This document shows positions 25,756 to 36,400 of a DNA stretch of 64,000 bases, one piece after another. Positions within the stretch are counted from its first letter, which is position 1. Each line of letters begins with the position of its first letter. Under the pieces are notes generated by a model. That model searched no databases. It had not been told where the DNA came from and worked only from the letters and a program-made list of their open reading frames with translations. The stretch is from Podospora pseudoanserina (Eukaryota; Ascomycota; Sordariomycetes; Sordariales; Podosporaceae): assembly GCF_035222485.1 (NCBI RefSeq), contig NC_085922.1:1751001-1815000 (forward strand). Direction: 5' to 3'. A program made the translations under genes and the position numbers.

Positions 25756-26470
25756 TCAGCTGTCAATATTTCTCCATCGTTGATTCGTCATCTTCTTCTT
25801 TCTTCCGAGCTCTTGGTAGAGGCGGACAATCCGGTTGGCAACATCGTCCACTGCGCTGTTCATATCGATGATGAAGAGAATCTTGCAGAACTCATTGCGC
25901 GACTTGCCGAAGCGCATGATCGGACGCGACTGGGCCATTGCGATCGTAGAAAGGTGGCATAGGGTTGTGTAAGGTACCTTACGTGATCTTCTTTTTGCAC
26001 AGGTGGCACCGGGTAAATCGCCTGCCATTCTTGTCATCCAGGTGGCACGGAATTACTCGCTTGCGGTTCTCGTGCCCCAGATCCAGATAACAACTTGTTG
26101 CTGGCTTGCCCAAGTACAAGATCAGAATCTTTCAGGAGTGCTAAGATCAAAGCGTTAAGTGTAGCTTCGTATAACATGGTGTTCTGCGCGGCTAAGGGCA
26201 GGGACTGGCTCGTGGTAGAAGGATTGCTGTAGATGATTGTGAGTCTAAGTCTTGCTCCCTTTACGAAGGTTATGCTCCAGCCCCAGAGATAAAAGTTTGG
26301 GTAAATCGATCAATATTCTGATTGAATCGAGAGGGGTGGGAAGGGTTTGGTTTCTACGACTTGGCAGGGAAACAAGAATAATTGCCTAGAGATTGTAAAG
26401 GCCGGGGAGATCGAGACGCTTACCTGGGAGCGCCAGAACGGTTGAGACCTGGATCATTGAACTGGTTCAT
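25756..26470 (-). pseudogene. Split orphan gene or relic with short first exon MNQFNDPGLNRSGAP
   Basis: On the minus strand an ATG at 26470 opens MNQFNDPGLNRSGAP and meets a CAG/GTAAGC donor at 26424/26423. Further on, a frame at about 26075-25985 reads LDLGHENRKRVIPCHLDDKN then FTRCHLCKKKI with a C-x2-C pair. A final frame (about 25935-25756) reads FGKSRNEFCKILFIIDMNSA then RIVRLYQELGRKKKMTNQRW. Obvious splice sites do not keep all three parts in phase, so the gene may be broken or the exon limits wrong. The first exon is closely similar in form to those at 29571 and 31012, marking it as part of the local family. Function unknown. Confidence 0.4.
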
Positions 26471-27069
26471 CTTCCTCCTGTTGTTTTAACCTTTTTGAAA
26501 TCCACCGACGGGGAGATGAAGTTGTACGGCTTCAACCGTTCGACGGCGCCCACATCGTGGCCAAGTTGTCAAGGCCAGACTCAGGACCTACGTCGAAAAC
26601 ACCTACATTCCTCAGGGCATAACCATCTCATTCCAGCTCAAGTCCTTTAACGATAATTCAATCCCCGAGGTAACTTCGCGTAGCATTTGGTCCAACGGAG
26701 TAGCGATTACTCACGTTCCCAGGTGTTCAAGAGGCTTCTGAGACTGTTCATTCACGATCGGGCAATCACTCGGAATGAGAGGGTCATGTACACCCTGAAA
26801 TTGAACATCCCTCAGGGACCTGAAGGGGTCGTGAGGTTAGACGAGGTTGAAAATGGAGAATTTCTTAATATAGAATAATCGGAAGACAGTATGTAGTGTG
26901 TCTAGCACTCTTCACAATAACGATGACAACCCTTGAGGATCAATACAGGCACTAACAGGTCAGCACAAAATCCAACTATTCAGGTACAGTCCTCAATACC
27001 AAATTCCAGTCTGTTCCCCTCCCAAACCCTTCTTCCTACTCTCCAACAACCGGTAAACCCAGGCCTGGC

Positions 27070-27300
27070 TCAGTTAGGCCCAGCGTCATCCGGCTCCTCC
27101 CCAATGTGAAAGCACTTGGGTTTTCCGCGACTGCTGCCAGGAATACCCATCTCTTTTTTGATGTGCAGAATTTTGTCCGTACATCTTTTTCTCTCGGAAT
27201 AAACCTCTTTTCTTCCCGCCTCGACGTCGCCCATTCCCTGTATTCCCAGCAGCTTGAGGAGATTGAGGATCCTGCCCGTCTGACCAGCTTTTGTGTACGA
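27070..27300 (-). pseudogene. Paralogue copy A (C-terminal part)
   Basis: A minus-strand frame reads GMGDVEAGRKEVYSERKRCT then DKILHIKKEMGIPGSSRGKP and ends at a TGA at 27070. It is almost the same as copy C near 28560-28660 (GMGDVEAARKQAYSERKSYT, DKILHIKK). The N-terminal exons are missing or unrecognisable. The left flank holds a block (TAGTGTGTCTAGCACTCTTC at about 26893-26912) also found left of copy C. Confidence 0.55.
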
Positions 27301-27766
27301 TGGTGATCTGAGCTCTCACAGCTCTGGCTTACCCTATTATTCGGTCAAACCGGTTATGCTATGTACCCCGGGCAATGAAAGCCCAGAGGTACCAGGCGAA
27401 GTGTCTTAAAAAGCGTCCGTTATATATAAAGTAATCGAAAGAATAGGTTCGTATACTATGTCTAACACTCTTTAACATGTCAATGATAGCCCTGAATGCA
27501 ACAATCACAGATTTTGACGGAACAACATCAAAACCAATCATTCTGCATATCACTCCATTACCCCCCATATTACTAAACCATGATACATTCCTTCCCTTAC
27601 CTAATCATACACCACTTAGTCAAATGTCAAAAAGACCGAAGCCCTTCATAATTTCTCTGCCAAACATTTCTCTCGCCGTGCCCAACTCTCCAGAACAGAT
27701 CAGGCGACTGTTCGCCGTTACTCCCTCCAGTTCCCTCAGTCTCCATTTCCCTCGTCCCCGGAACGC

Positions 27767-28010
27767 TTAGCGTTTGGTGCTTCGCGAGGGTGTGATCGCC
27801 ATTTCTCTCTTGATATGAAGTATCTTGTCGCTGTAGCTTTTGCAGGCCCTTTGAGCCTCAGCCCTTGCTGCTGCAGCTTGTAGAGCATCAATTCCATCGT
27901 CATTGACCAGCGAACAAGCCGAGGGCTCTGACCCCCGGGAATATACATTCCCAGCTGAAGAGCTAGGAGCTTTCTTTTTGGATTCTGTTGATGAGGTTGC
28001 AAGGTCTATT
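27767..28010 (-). pseudogene. Paralogue copy B (C-terminal part)
   Basis: A minus-strand frame reads ALQAAAARAEAQRACKSYSD then KILHIKREMAITPSRSTKR and ends with TAA at 27767. It shares the KSYxDKILHIK-REM motif with copies A and C and lies in the same orientation. Its left flank (about 27430-27510) holds a diverged version of the shared 3' flank block, with CTATGTCTAACACTCTTTAA. The upstream exons are not clear. Confidence 0.5.
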
Positions 28011-28514
28011 GTTGTGAGATTTAAGGCTCGCTGGGCTCTCCCTCAGTGACGGCGGTAGCTTTGTGGATGTTGGTGATCTGCTTTGGGAAGTTAAAAGGCT
28101 GAAATTCAAGTATATATAATCAAAAAGAAGGCCCCACATTATGGGCAGGGTGTGGTGTCTGCCCACTCAATGTATGCCAGAAGCTCCGCGCAATATGAAC
28201 GCTGGATCCTCTACACGGGGTGATCAGAAAGCCATAGGTATCAGGCGAAGATCTTGATAGTTGTGCATCATATACGTAAAATAATCAGAACTAGGCATGT
28301 AGTGAGTGTCTAGCACTCTTCACAATAACAATGACAAACCCTTGAGGACCACTACAACAATCACAGGTACTTACAAGTCAGCACGAAAACCAAATATCCT
28401 ACACTCCCTTGCATTAACCCCCCATCTCTACACTATCGTACATCTACCCTTGGTATTTATTACACGACTCTACAACAACCGGTCATCGCCGTCCTCTCTC
28501 CATCAGTCTTCTCC

Positions 28515-29571
28515 TCAACCGGGAAGGGTTTCCTGCTTACTCGCCCTACCACAGGGAATGCCCATCTCTTTTTTTGATGTGTAAGATTTTATCCGTGTAG
28601 CTCTTCCTCTCGGAATAAGCCTGTTTCCTCGCCGCCTCCACATCGCCCATGCCCTCAAAGCTGATCTCTGAGCAAGCAGGGGGCTCAGGGCCCAAAGCAT
28701 CAATTAAACCCTGGATTCTGCTGGGAGTGTGCATACCCTCAAGGAGAACTAGGAGCTCATTCTTGCGGGTACATACCCCTGTGCTGCGTGGCTGAACTTC
28801 CCGCCGCTGCTGTGGAGCGTCATGCTCGTTGTGCCCTTCATCCGCAGCGGCATTGGCTTCGTGCTGGTTCTTGTTCATCTGCTCATGCATGGCAATCCCT
28901 CCCTCGACCATGCGAGAAGTTTCGTCAAAAAGCGCCTCCGCAGCGCGAGCAGACGCCACGGCGTTGTCGAGAGGCTTCTTCAACCAGACAATGACGGCGT
29001 TCGGCTCGTCGACTGTTGCACCGTTATGGACCCGAACACCAGGTGTAATCTCCTCAGCCTGAGACTCGAGGTACTGAACGGTCTCCATGTTGCGCTGGCG
29101 GAGACGCATGGTGTTGTGAATGTTTTCGAGGAGTTCAGTGGGCGCCGTGGTTGACTGACGAGAGAAGGTTGAGGTGCTGAGCTTGCAGGGCTGATGGGTT
29201 CTCCGCGTTGATGGGCTGAGGGTGGTTAGGGACAGGAGTCTGATGGTTGACTTGAGGCATTGGGGAATTGTCCGCGCTGGGGGGGAGTTTGATTGTATCC
29301 AGAGGTAGCAAAAACCGTGAGGGTAACTGGGCAGAATTGTTTAGCTTGATTACTCTCATGTTGATTGGATTTGTGATTTGAATTATGTGTGACAATATCA
29401 AATAATCTTGTGAATATAGAAATTCAAAGAGAAAAGCCCGGTGGTATTTGACTTCCTGACCCTGAGGAAAATGAAGGAAAAACGCGGGGAAGTTGCTCAG
29501 ATGATAGGGACAAACGACTTACTTGGGCAGACCAGAACCGCCGGTGCCTGTATTGTTGAACCCAGACATGT
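28515..29571 (-). CDS. Paralogue copy C, longest member of the local orphan family
   Basis: The longest open part (29109-28546, 187 residues) reads MRLRQRNMETVQYLESQAEE, then VDEPNAVIVWLKKPLDNAVA, an acidic/His-rich stretch, GMGDVEAARKQAYSERKSYT and DKILHIKK. A likely first exon, MSGFNNTGTGGSGLP, lies at 29571-29526 with a GTAAGT donor. Between them a Gln/Pro/Asn-rich segment (NPSALQAQHLNLLS) is readable in mixed phases. Compared with copy A, the A tract after KILHIKK is one base longer, so this copy ends at 28546 instead of the family stop at 28515. It may thus be a recently broken gene or a variant C-terminus. Function unknown. Confidence 0.5.
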
Positions 29572-29579
29572 TGGTATGC

Positions 29580-30600
29580 TGCTTTTGTCGCAGGGGACAG
29601 AGCTAAGTATTGACCTGCAAAGCAGTGGTACCGGCCAAGCAAAGCCAAGAGTAAGTCCTCCATAAATTCGAATGAATTGCTCAGGACAATCGGAGATATT
29701 TTCTTCGGAGAGTCGAAGGTAGTTTGTCACGAAAGTCGCAAGGAAGTGTTGAGGGAAGTGGAATATAACGGCTGACAAAAGTCGAAGAGAGTTGCTCAGA
29801 AAACCGTCAGATAACCTAGCTCTCCCCGAGACCTTCCATGCTCGTGAGTTTGAACACATTAAACAAGCCTTGATACAGTCCTGCCTTTCCGTGTGGAGTG
29901 TCGAGAAGCTTGGGATCATCGTGTGTCAAGAAAGCATTTATAAGAAATCATGTCGAACTGGTCCCCTGATTCAACACTCCCTACAGTAGGTTACATGCGA
30001 TACAGGCCCTCTAGCAGTTGTCTTAATCCTTGAAGATCCGTGCAGGTCTAGACCCCCTTCCCCGCGGTAACGTAAGGTATTCGAATTCATCCTCATTTCC
30101 CAAACTCCCATTCAATGCCTTGTACTTTATATCAATGTATACATCACCCCGAACGCCAACGTACAAACTCTCCCATCAGGAGGTGACGAGGCCACAGGTG
30201 ACACCAAAAGTGATGAATCCGGCCATCGTACCAGTGGCCAACGAACCGTTGATATATAGGCTGGGTGACTGTTCTATGACTCTGGTGGTCAACACATCAG
30301 GCAAACCAAACCTACTTCTGACCAAGCCAAGCCAAACAGGAAACGCATGAGCATCATGGTCTTTGAGTCAAAGAGGCGCGAAAGGCACCGAGGACACATC
30401 ATGATCATCAAGAAACCATGCCCAGAAGCTCATGCCAAAACTCGCCCGTCCCATTATCCTACAAAGTGATGATACACTATTCAAACAACCCCAAGCCTCC
30501 AATTAAATTAACAGTTACCACCTCCCGCCCCCCAATTCCAAATCGTAGAGCTACACCCAACCCCCCCTTCCCTCATCCTCCTGGATCTGTCGCAAGACCT
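29580..30600. other. Spacer between paralogue copies C and D
   Basis: No gene with support. A repeated phrase (CCTTGAAGATCCGTGCAGG at about 30026-30044) resembles the CCTTGAGGATCAATACAGG at 26932-26950 left of copy A, so this is probably the shared 3' flank of copy D. Short plus-strand frames (30030-30350, 30418-30621) are antisense to it or chance. Confidence 0.4.
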
Positions 30601-30604
30601 CCTT

Positions 30605-31012
30605 TTAGACGTTATCCATGAACGTCATGTCCGAGAGACCCTGCTCCCATGTGGTGCCTGCTGTGATAATCTTATCAGTCCATAACTTTCTCGCTACCCG
30701 GGCTTCGTCTCTTGCCGCGTCGTAATAAGGCCACTCGTTCGGTTGGGCAAACGCTCGTTCTAAAGCCTCATTCATTTTTTCTCTATTATTCGGGCATTTT
30801 CAGCTTGGGCGTTGTCATTATCATGTGAATCTCTCTCGGGATAGTCGACATATTCGTTTCGCTTGTTCAGGGTGTGAGGGGCCTGATTGGTTGTATGCTG
30901 GTGTCGATTTTGTATAATGGGAACGAATAGTTCAAGAAAGATGGGATGAGGGGGAAAAGCTTACTCGACTGACGGGATTATCACGGTTACCCAGCTGGCT
31001 AGAGTCAGGCAT
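30605..31012 (-). pseudogene. Paralogue copy D
   Basis: The first exon at 31012-30966 reads MPDSSQLGNRDNPVSR with a GTAAGC donor. After an intron of about 66 nt the frame continues TLNKRNEYVDYPERDSHDND, AQAENARIIEKK and stops. A shifted phase resumes NEALERAFAQPNEWPYYDAA, RDEARVARKLWTDKII and ends at 30605. The WTDKII segment matches YTDKIL of copies A-C. The two parts are out of phase across an A-rich tract. Function unknown. Confidence 0.45.
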
Positions 31013-31344
31013 GCTAGGAACCTGCTTGAGTGATGTGATGCGATAATTGAGGGGATCTTGTCTAAATCCCTGATCTCGCGCGGTGTTCATATCATCATCC
31101 AAAACCTGCCCCCACTCTTCGAAACGAGCCTTTTTGCATCAGTAATTGCGCCTATATAACCAAGCCGTCATCTCTCTGCGAGGAGCCTCAATGACAGCAG
31201 CTGCCTGTCCTCATCCCCTCCGTGTTGATTTCTGAAGCCAGTGAGTTTGCCGAGATCCCCCGGCAGTTGCGGGCTGATTCTTTTGCGTTGAAGCTTCACA
31301 GGGACGTTCCTGACGATAAGGAAGATGTTGCCGGCGAGGACTTA

Positions 31345-31484
31345 CCCCTTGACCTCCCTCAGCAATATCGATGATGAGCTCTGCATCCCAGATATTGAGG
31401 GGATTCGAGGTAACTGTAGGGATTGGTAGGCCTGATCTTCCCCTGTCTTCCAAGGTTGTTTGATTTGCCCGCGACTCAGGGGTC
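31345..31484 (-). other. Possible first exon of another orphan gene
   Basis: A minus-strand frame reads TTLEDRGRSGLPIPTVTSNP then LNIWDAELIIDIAEGGQG and meets a GTAAGT donor at about 31344. The RSGLPIP segment recalls the RSGAP and GSGLP ends of the short first exons nearby. Downstream exons (to the left) are not clear. Confidence 0.3.
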
Positions 31485-31489
31485 AATGT

Positions 31490-33274
31490 TGGGGGACGTC
31501 AAACTTCTGGATACACCACAGAGTCGAAAGAAGATGTGATGGTGAGAGCGGATGCAGGAATGGCGAGTGTTATGGCATTAGTTGGCTATTGGCACTTAGA
31601 AGGGTCAGTGTGGGCATGGAGCAACCTTGGAAGAGACAAAAGGTGTGCCATCAGAGCACAGGGAACACCGCCAGTCTTCTACTGCAGTATTGGAAGGTGA
31701 GCCGCCATCAGTCAGAGGTCGATGGTATATGAAAGATACACCTTATGGGCTAGAAGATGGAGGTTGATAGTCTTGTGGAAAAAGGGGTCAAACAAGGGAA
31801 ACCGTCTGCAATATCTTCCCTCTTGTCCTTTTCCTCTATCTCTCTTATCAGTCACCGCTCCGGCGCCCCACTTATTTCCTGCTGCTGGATTACCTCTCGC
31901 TGAAGTTTGCACTCTTATTTTCTCTTCCTCTTCCTCCCTCTGACCGCAGCGACCCGGCTGAAACTCGTGTATCGACCGACCGACCGACTTCACCCATAAT
32001 ATCCAACCACTTCAACCATCACATCAGCTTCATTCCTACCTCTCTTATCAAAGATGTCGAATAACTCGCAACCTTTTCTCTTTTTTAGTTCGTGGTCATT
32101 TCCCTTGTCTATCATCTGACTCATCTTCCTTGCGATGGCATCGGCTTTTTCTTGAGCCGAGTTCCGGTGATGAATGGCTGATGTTTGATCTCGTTGATTA
32201 CGCCAATCTAAAGTTAAGCCCCTGCTTTTTCAACAGTGTCTTATCACTGACAACTTCTTTAAACCAGGCTTCATTCGACCCCCATCTCGAGGGCGATGGC
32301 TACCGTCCTGTTAAACTTGGCCCTTGAGGTGAAAGCTGTGGAGGATCTTCAATCAGACATGAGGGCATCTCTGATCACTTCAAGTGATTAGCTGAACGAG
32401 CGTTCCAGAACAACCATGAGCAGATTGGTATACCGCTTCCGCCCTTCCCAGTGTTCCTGCTTCGCAGCCTTGACCATATGGTGGAAAGGGAGCATTCAGA
32501 TGAGGGGCGTAGCTGAGAATTTCTGTGACAAGGGCTGTAATATCAGGGCTTGGAACTCATGGTTCAATTTCAGGCTAATAATCTTCAATGGCCTCGAAGA
32601 GCGTGATACTGAAAGAAGAAGAACGAATACAGTCTTGGTGATCCCGAACGCATATTTTATCCTCCCTCGCGTGGCCCGTGCCCCTTGTTGGCCTCAGGCC
32701 TTCGCCAAGTCCTCCAGTATCCTACCGGGCCAGTGGGCTTCCTTTGATAACCGCCATGCCTTCTGATTGCCTGCCTCACTTTCAACGAGAGGCTCACAAC
32801 TTGCAGTTACCCCTCCTTGCGGTGATATCGACAGTGTTGTTGGTCGTGGTTGCGGGTGGTTGGGTTTTGCCGTGTGACAATTTCATAGCGCAGTATATGA
32901 TCATTAGCAGCCGAGTCATCGCTAGAAGATAGTTCAAAGTTGTGGACTTGTGGTCTACCTAGGTGCCCAGTTGGATGTGCGACGGGAGAGATATTTATCT
33001 TCCCTGCGAGTCAGGCCGGTGGTGATTCACATCATCTGAGTCACAAGTTGTTGAGAGATAGGCGTTTACGCCATTTGCTAGTGTTCTTAAAGCTGAGCAC
33101 AAAGACGCTCGGGCATGTTTAGGTTTAGCCTTTCAGCTACAGCGAGGTTACCACAACCACAATACCTGGAAAGTATGAGTCACGTCTTATGCGCTGATCG
33201 TCTTAAGTTCGACCAGTAGGTAGGTAGTTGCGCCCCGTCAGCCTTCGACAACCCCCCCCCCCCTAGCCTCAAAC
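31490..33274. other. Gene-poor stretch left of the GIY-YIG gene
   Basis: About 1.8 kb with no supported gene. Short plus-strand frames at 32130-32327 and 32416-32766 lack known motifs. The last 150 bases hold a C run (about 33250-33263) and probably the leader of the gene at 33275. Confidence 0.4.
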
Positions 33275-34618
33275 ATGCCGTCCCTCCTAAGAGCTTTCCA
33301 ACTAGGCTGCGAGAGTTACATCTCCTCAGCATCATTTCGAAAGCCTACTGCCTTGCTGGCTTCTCCCTCGTTTGGAAGGTGGAATCATGGCCACATGACA
33401 ATGCGTTATCGTACTGGCCACACAGCCGGTATGCCACAGGATGAAGACGGCCCCTTCGCTCCGGAGGAGAGAGAAAAAATACGGAGGCTTCTACAGCAAG
33501 GTTATGGGCTTTCTGATGTCTTTCGCTTGGAGGATCATATCTCGCGGCGCCCCCGAATGGTATTTGATGCTATGGTGGAAGAAGATAAGGAGCTGGCGAG
33601 CCTGGTGCGGAAGCGGAAACGTGGGAAATGGTCGGATGAAGAGAAGGAGCACCTAATCAAACTCACCAATAATCGCCGAAGAATTGACATCGAATCCATC
33701 GCACGCCAAATCGGTCGAGGACAAGGAGCCATTAGATACCAGTTACGGTTGATGGCAAAGGAAAAGAGTGCGGAACTGGGAAATGACACCGTTTATTTGT
33801 CGGCAGCGCTTTTGGACAAAGCTCTCGGAAAGGAAAAGCAATCCATCCTCGAGGCACGAATGTGCCAAATCATCGACCGACTGCTGGAGGAGGGCGACGC
33901 TACAACCCAATGGAGAACCATCTTAAGCGCCAAATCGGCAGAAGCTTGGGTGGCAACCATTCTCGCGTTAATTCCGACACCGGTGAAGCACATCTTGGCC
34001 GCCCCCAGGCCGCCCACAGCTGCAGATTGGAGGAGCTTGGCTTGGCAGGATACCAGCTTGTTCGGGGTCTATGCGTGGGTTCTCAAGCGTGGCCGGGGCT
34101 CCGGCCTTAACCCACTTCGAGTAGAGGACTACGTCTACATAGGTTCAGCCACCAAGTATGCCCATGGATTGTCTGGGAGAGCGCTTCAGCATCGTGAGGG
34201 ACGTTATTGGGAGAGCGGCCCTCGTCTCAGTGACCGGATCAAACAACGTGGCTTAAGCCGTATCACTGGACATTTTGCTACTCTCCTTGTAATGGAGCCG
34301 GCGTCTTCCAAAATTGGGGATATAATCAAAGCACAAGAGCTCGTGGTATTTACCGAGGCAATCTTTACTATCTGGTTTGGGGCGCTTACAGAGACCGAGT
34401 CGGCTGGCGTGACTCACCGCGCGGGGCAACACCGTCGTCTCCACTCCCTGTCTCCCTGGGTTCACACGCAGCGGTTCAATTACAGGGGACTGTGTTCTCA
34501 CAACCCTTTACGTCTTGACTTGGAGCCCCGGGGAGGAACCTGTTCATCTTGCCCTATGGAAAATACTGAACCGCGTCAATCCGGGCCAGTGGCGGACAAC
34601 AGAGCAACGGAGAGTTGA
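33275..34618 (+). CDS. Myb/SANT-like helix region fused to a GIY-YIG nuclease fold
   Basis: An intron-free frame of 447 codons. Residues about 112-165 (KRGKWSDEEKEHLIKLTNNR then IESIARQIGRGQGAIRYQLR) have the spaced Trp, paired acids and third helix of a Myb/SANT DNA-binding unit. Residues about 263-365 look like a GIY-YIG nuclease: FGVYAWV (GIY strand), DYVYIGSAT (YIG strand), GLSGRALQHR with the catalytic-type Arg and a His, and VVFTEAIFTIWF with the metal-binding Glu. The last 60 residues are disordered. Starts at Met 42 or Met 53 are also possible. Fungal GIY-YIG orphans occur in expanded, variable families with no assigned role. A DNA-binding plus cleaving protein could serve a mobile element, recombination or defence. 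It is the only clearly intact gene in the accessory block. Confidence 0.75.
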   Translation: MPSLLRAFQLGCESYISSASFRKPTALLASPSFGRWNHGHMTMRYRTGHTAGMPQDEDGPFAPEEREKIRRLLQQGYGLSDVFRLEDHISRRPRMVFDAMVEEDKELASLVRKRKRGKWSDEEKEHLIKLTNNRRRIDIESIARQIGRGQGAIRYQLRLMAKEKSAELGNDTVYLSAALLDKALGKEKQSILEARMCQIIDRLLEEGDATTQWRTILSAKSAEAWVATILALIPTPVKHILAAPRPPTAADWRSLAWQDTSLFGVYAWVLKRGRGSGLNPLRVEDYVYIGSATKYAHGLSGRALQHREGRYWESGPRLSDRIKQRGLSRITGHFATLLVMEPASSKIGDIIKAQELVVFTEAIFTIWFGALTETESAGVTHRAGQHRRLHSLSPWVHTQRFNYRGLCSHNPLRLDLEPRGGTCSSCPMENTEPRQSGPVADNRATES

Positions 34619-35092
34619 TACCTGTCTGGTTTTTGTTTTACCCTTTTGGCTCCTATGCCTTGAGCCTCGAGTTTCCAAAACGTTCGCTTGCGGATATCAA
34701 ATGAGTGTACACGGATTCTAGATACGAAGACGCCGCACTAATGATGCCAAAAACCCTCCATCCTTCTTTCAGTCGCGTGCATTGATACGGTGTTCATTTT
34801 GGCGGTGTAGTCGCGGAAGGCCCCAAAGTAATTCTACACCTCAACTTTCTTGCCATCCGCCGGGCGTTGACTATGACGATGCCTTCCCGTCATCCACGAG
34901 AGACAGAATGATGGGTAGGTAGGTACCTGACTGGAGCCATTCCCATAGGTCACCAACAACAGCAGATGACACAAGACCTCACGCCGTCCACCATGTCATC
35001 ACCAATCCCTAAATACCGGGATGTCTCGACCGCCACCACGGATTTATCACCGACAGCCACAGCAGACACCCTCAGTTCTCACATACTCAACC

Positions 35093-35401
35093 ATGCCTCA
35101 GCAGAACCAGCAGAAGACCTTGATCAAAACGGAAGTCCCAGACCAAGACACTCCCAAAGATTTCAGTTACTACCGCTTTGTAACCAACGAATGGTGGTCA
35201 GTCTGGCTGTAGGACTCATAATGAAACACACACCGGGACTGGAGGGTTCCTCGTGGGGAATAAGAAAGATATGCACAAGCTCACCGACTTGATCCACAAG
35301 TACAAGAAGGTGAAGTCGGCAGAGGTGCCAGATAACTTTGTGTGGTGTCCGTGGTTTTGTGATGATCAGAATATCAAGTTTGTGGAGGAGGCAAGGGGGT
35401 G
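35093..35401 (+). pseudogene. Small gene fragment, unknown family
   Basis: Two protein-like pieces lie in different phases: MPQQNQQKTLIKTEVPDQDT then SYYRFVTNEWW (35093-35205), and GTGGFLVGNKKDMHKLTDLI then VPDNFVWCPWFCDDQNIKFV (about 35240-35401, ends TGA). A GTCAGT site after NEWW could be a donor, but no acceptor gives an intron of normal length in phase. I do not recognise the family. Confidence 0.3.
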
Positions 35402-35485
35402 ATGGGGGGGTGTTGGCCTCAGGTTGATGGTATGCCGGTGCTTAGGAGGGTCACGAGGTGGGTTGAGTTGGCATGAGGTAGAGGG

Positions 35486-36400
35486 GTGTTTTACCTAGTA
35501 GGATACCTGAGATTGGAGTCTTGTGGTGTGGGATTCGAGGAATGGCGTCAGACTCTCTCGGAAACCCTTGTCACAGCGGATATGAATCCTGATTTTAAAC
35601 ACTTGGGACATTGGTTATCGTGTCCGTGTGAGGTGTGCATAAGATGTCAGCATATAATTATGTTCATAAGCATTGAGATGCATGGCTTGGGCCTTCCCAT
35701 TTCGATCCTGTTATCACCTGAGGCAGACATTGTTCCGAGGGATCAGCAGCAGCTCATCTTGCCCCAGCAAGTTCAAAGTCCAGCTGTTGCAACCCCACAG
35801 TCAGACCTGACCGCAGTCAGCGAGCCCTTGCACCGCGAGCATTCTGCTGCTCAGGACACAGTCACCCAAAACGAGCGAAAGACTCCCCCAACCAATGGCA
35901 ACCAGCAGGCCAAACCAGTCCACAGCAACAATATCAACCAACCCGTCACAAGTAGCGCTGGGTCTTCTGGGGCCGGGGCTCGAGCTGGTCATAATCCCAT
36001 GAAGGAAGCTGCATTCCGAGGGGCGGAAGCTGCAGCCATGCTGGTAACCACCGAGGCCTTGCCGCAAAATACCGCATTCGGGAAACAGCTTACCCCCGTG
36101 GCAATGAGCGGGGAGTTAGCACAAGCGCAATGCAAATTCCTGGCGAGGTTGATTGCTGAGAGAATCCTTCGAGAATCCGAGTTCAACGAGTCTTATCATG
36201 CTTTCCAACGGGGAAGTATCAAAACCCTACATTGTCTTCTTTACACCAAAGCATGGCGCACCGGACGCGTTTTGGGCCTGCGGTTTGTGGGGGGACCGTT
36301 GGGTAACCGAGATGCTGCCACCATCTCACAGATTGAACATTTGATGCACGAGATTCACTGGAGGGTTGCGAGGACCTTTTCTCGTACACAAGGGGCTTGA
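35486..36400 (+). CDS. Orphan open frame
   Basis: Open for 304 codons. The first 60 residues look unlike protein, so the true start may be the Met before NPDFKHLGHW or later. A Gln/Thr-rich stretch follows (QQQLILPQQVQSPAVATPQS), then a more ordered C-terminal half: MKEAAFRGAEAAAMLVTTEA, GELAQAQCKFLARLIAERIL, and a helical end QIEHLMHEIHWRVARTFS. No family or catalytic motif recognised. It is flanked by fragments and may itself be a remnant. Confidence 0.4.
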   Translation: MFYLVGYLRLESCGVGFEEWRQTLSETLVTADMNPDFKHLGHWLSCPCEVCIRCQHIIMFISIEMHGLGLPISILLSPEADIVPRDQQQLILPQQVQSPAVATPQSDLTAVSEPLHREHSAAQDTVTQNERKTPPTNGNQQAKPVHSNNINQPVTSSAGSSGAGARAGHNPMKEAAFRGAEAAAMLVTTEALPQNTAFGKQLTPVAMSGELAQAQCKFLARLIAERILRESEFNESYHAFQRGSIKTLHCLLYTKAWRTGRVLGLRFVGGPLGNRDAATISQIEHLMHEIHWRVARTFSRTQGA

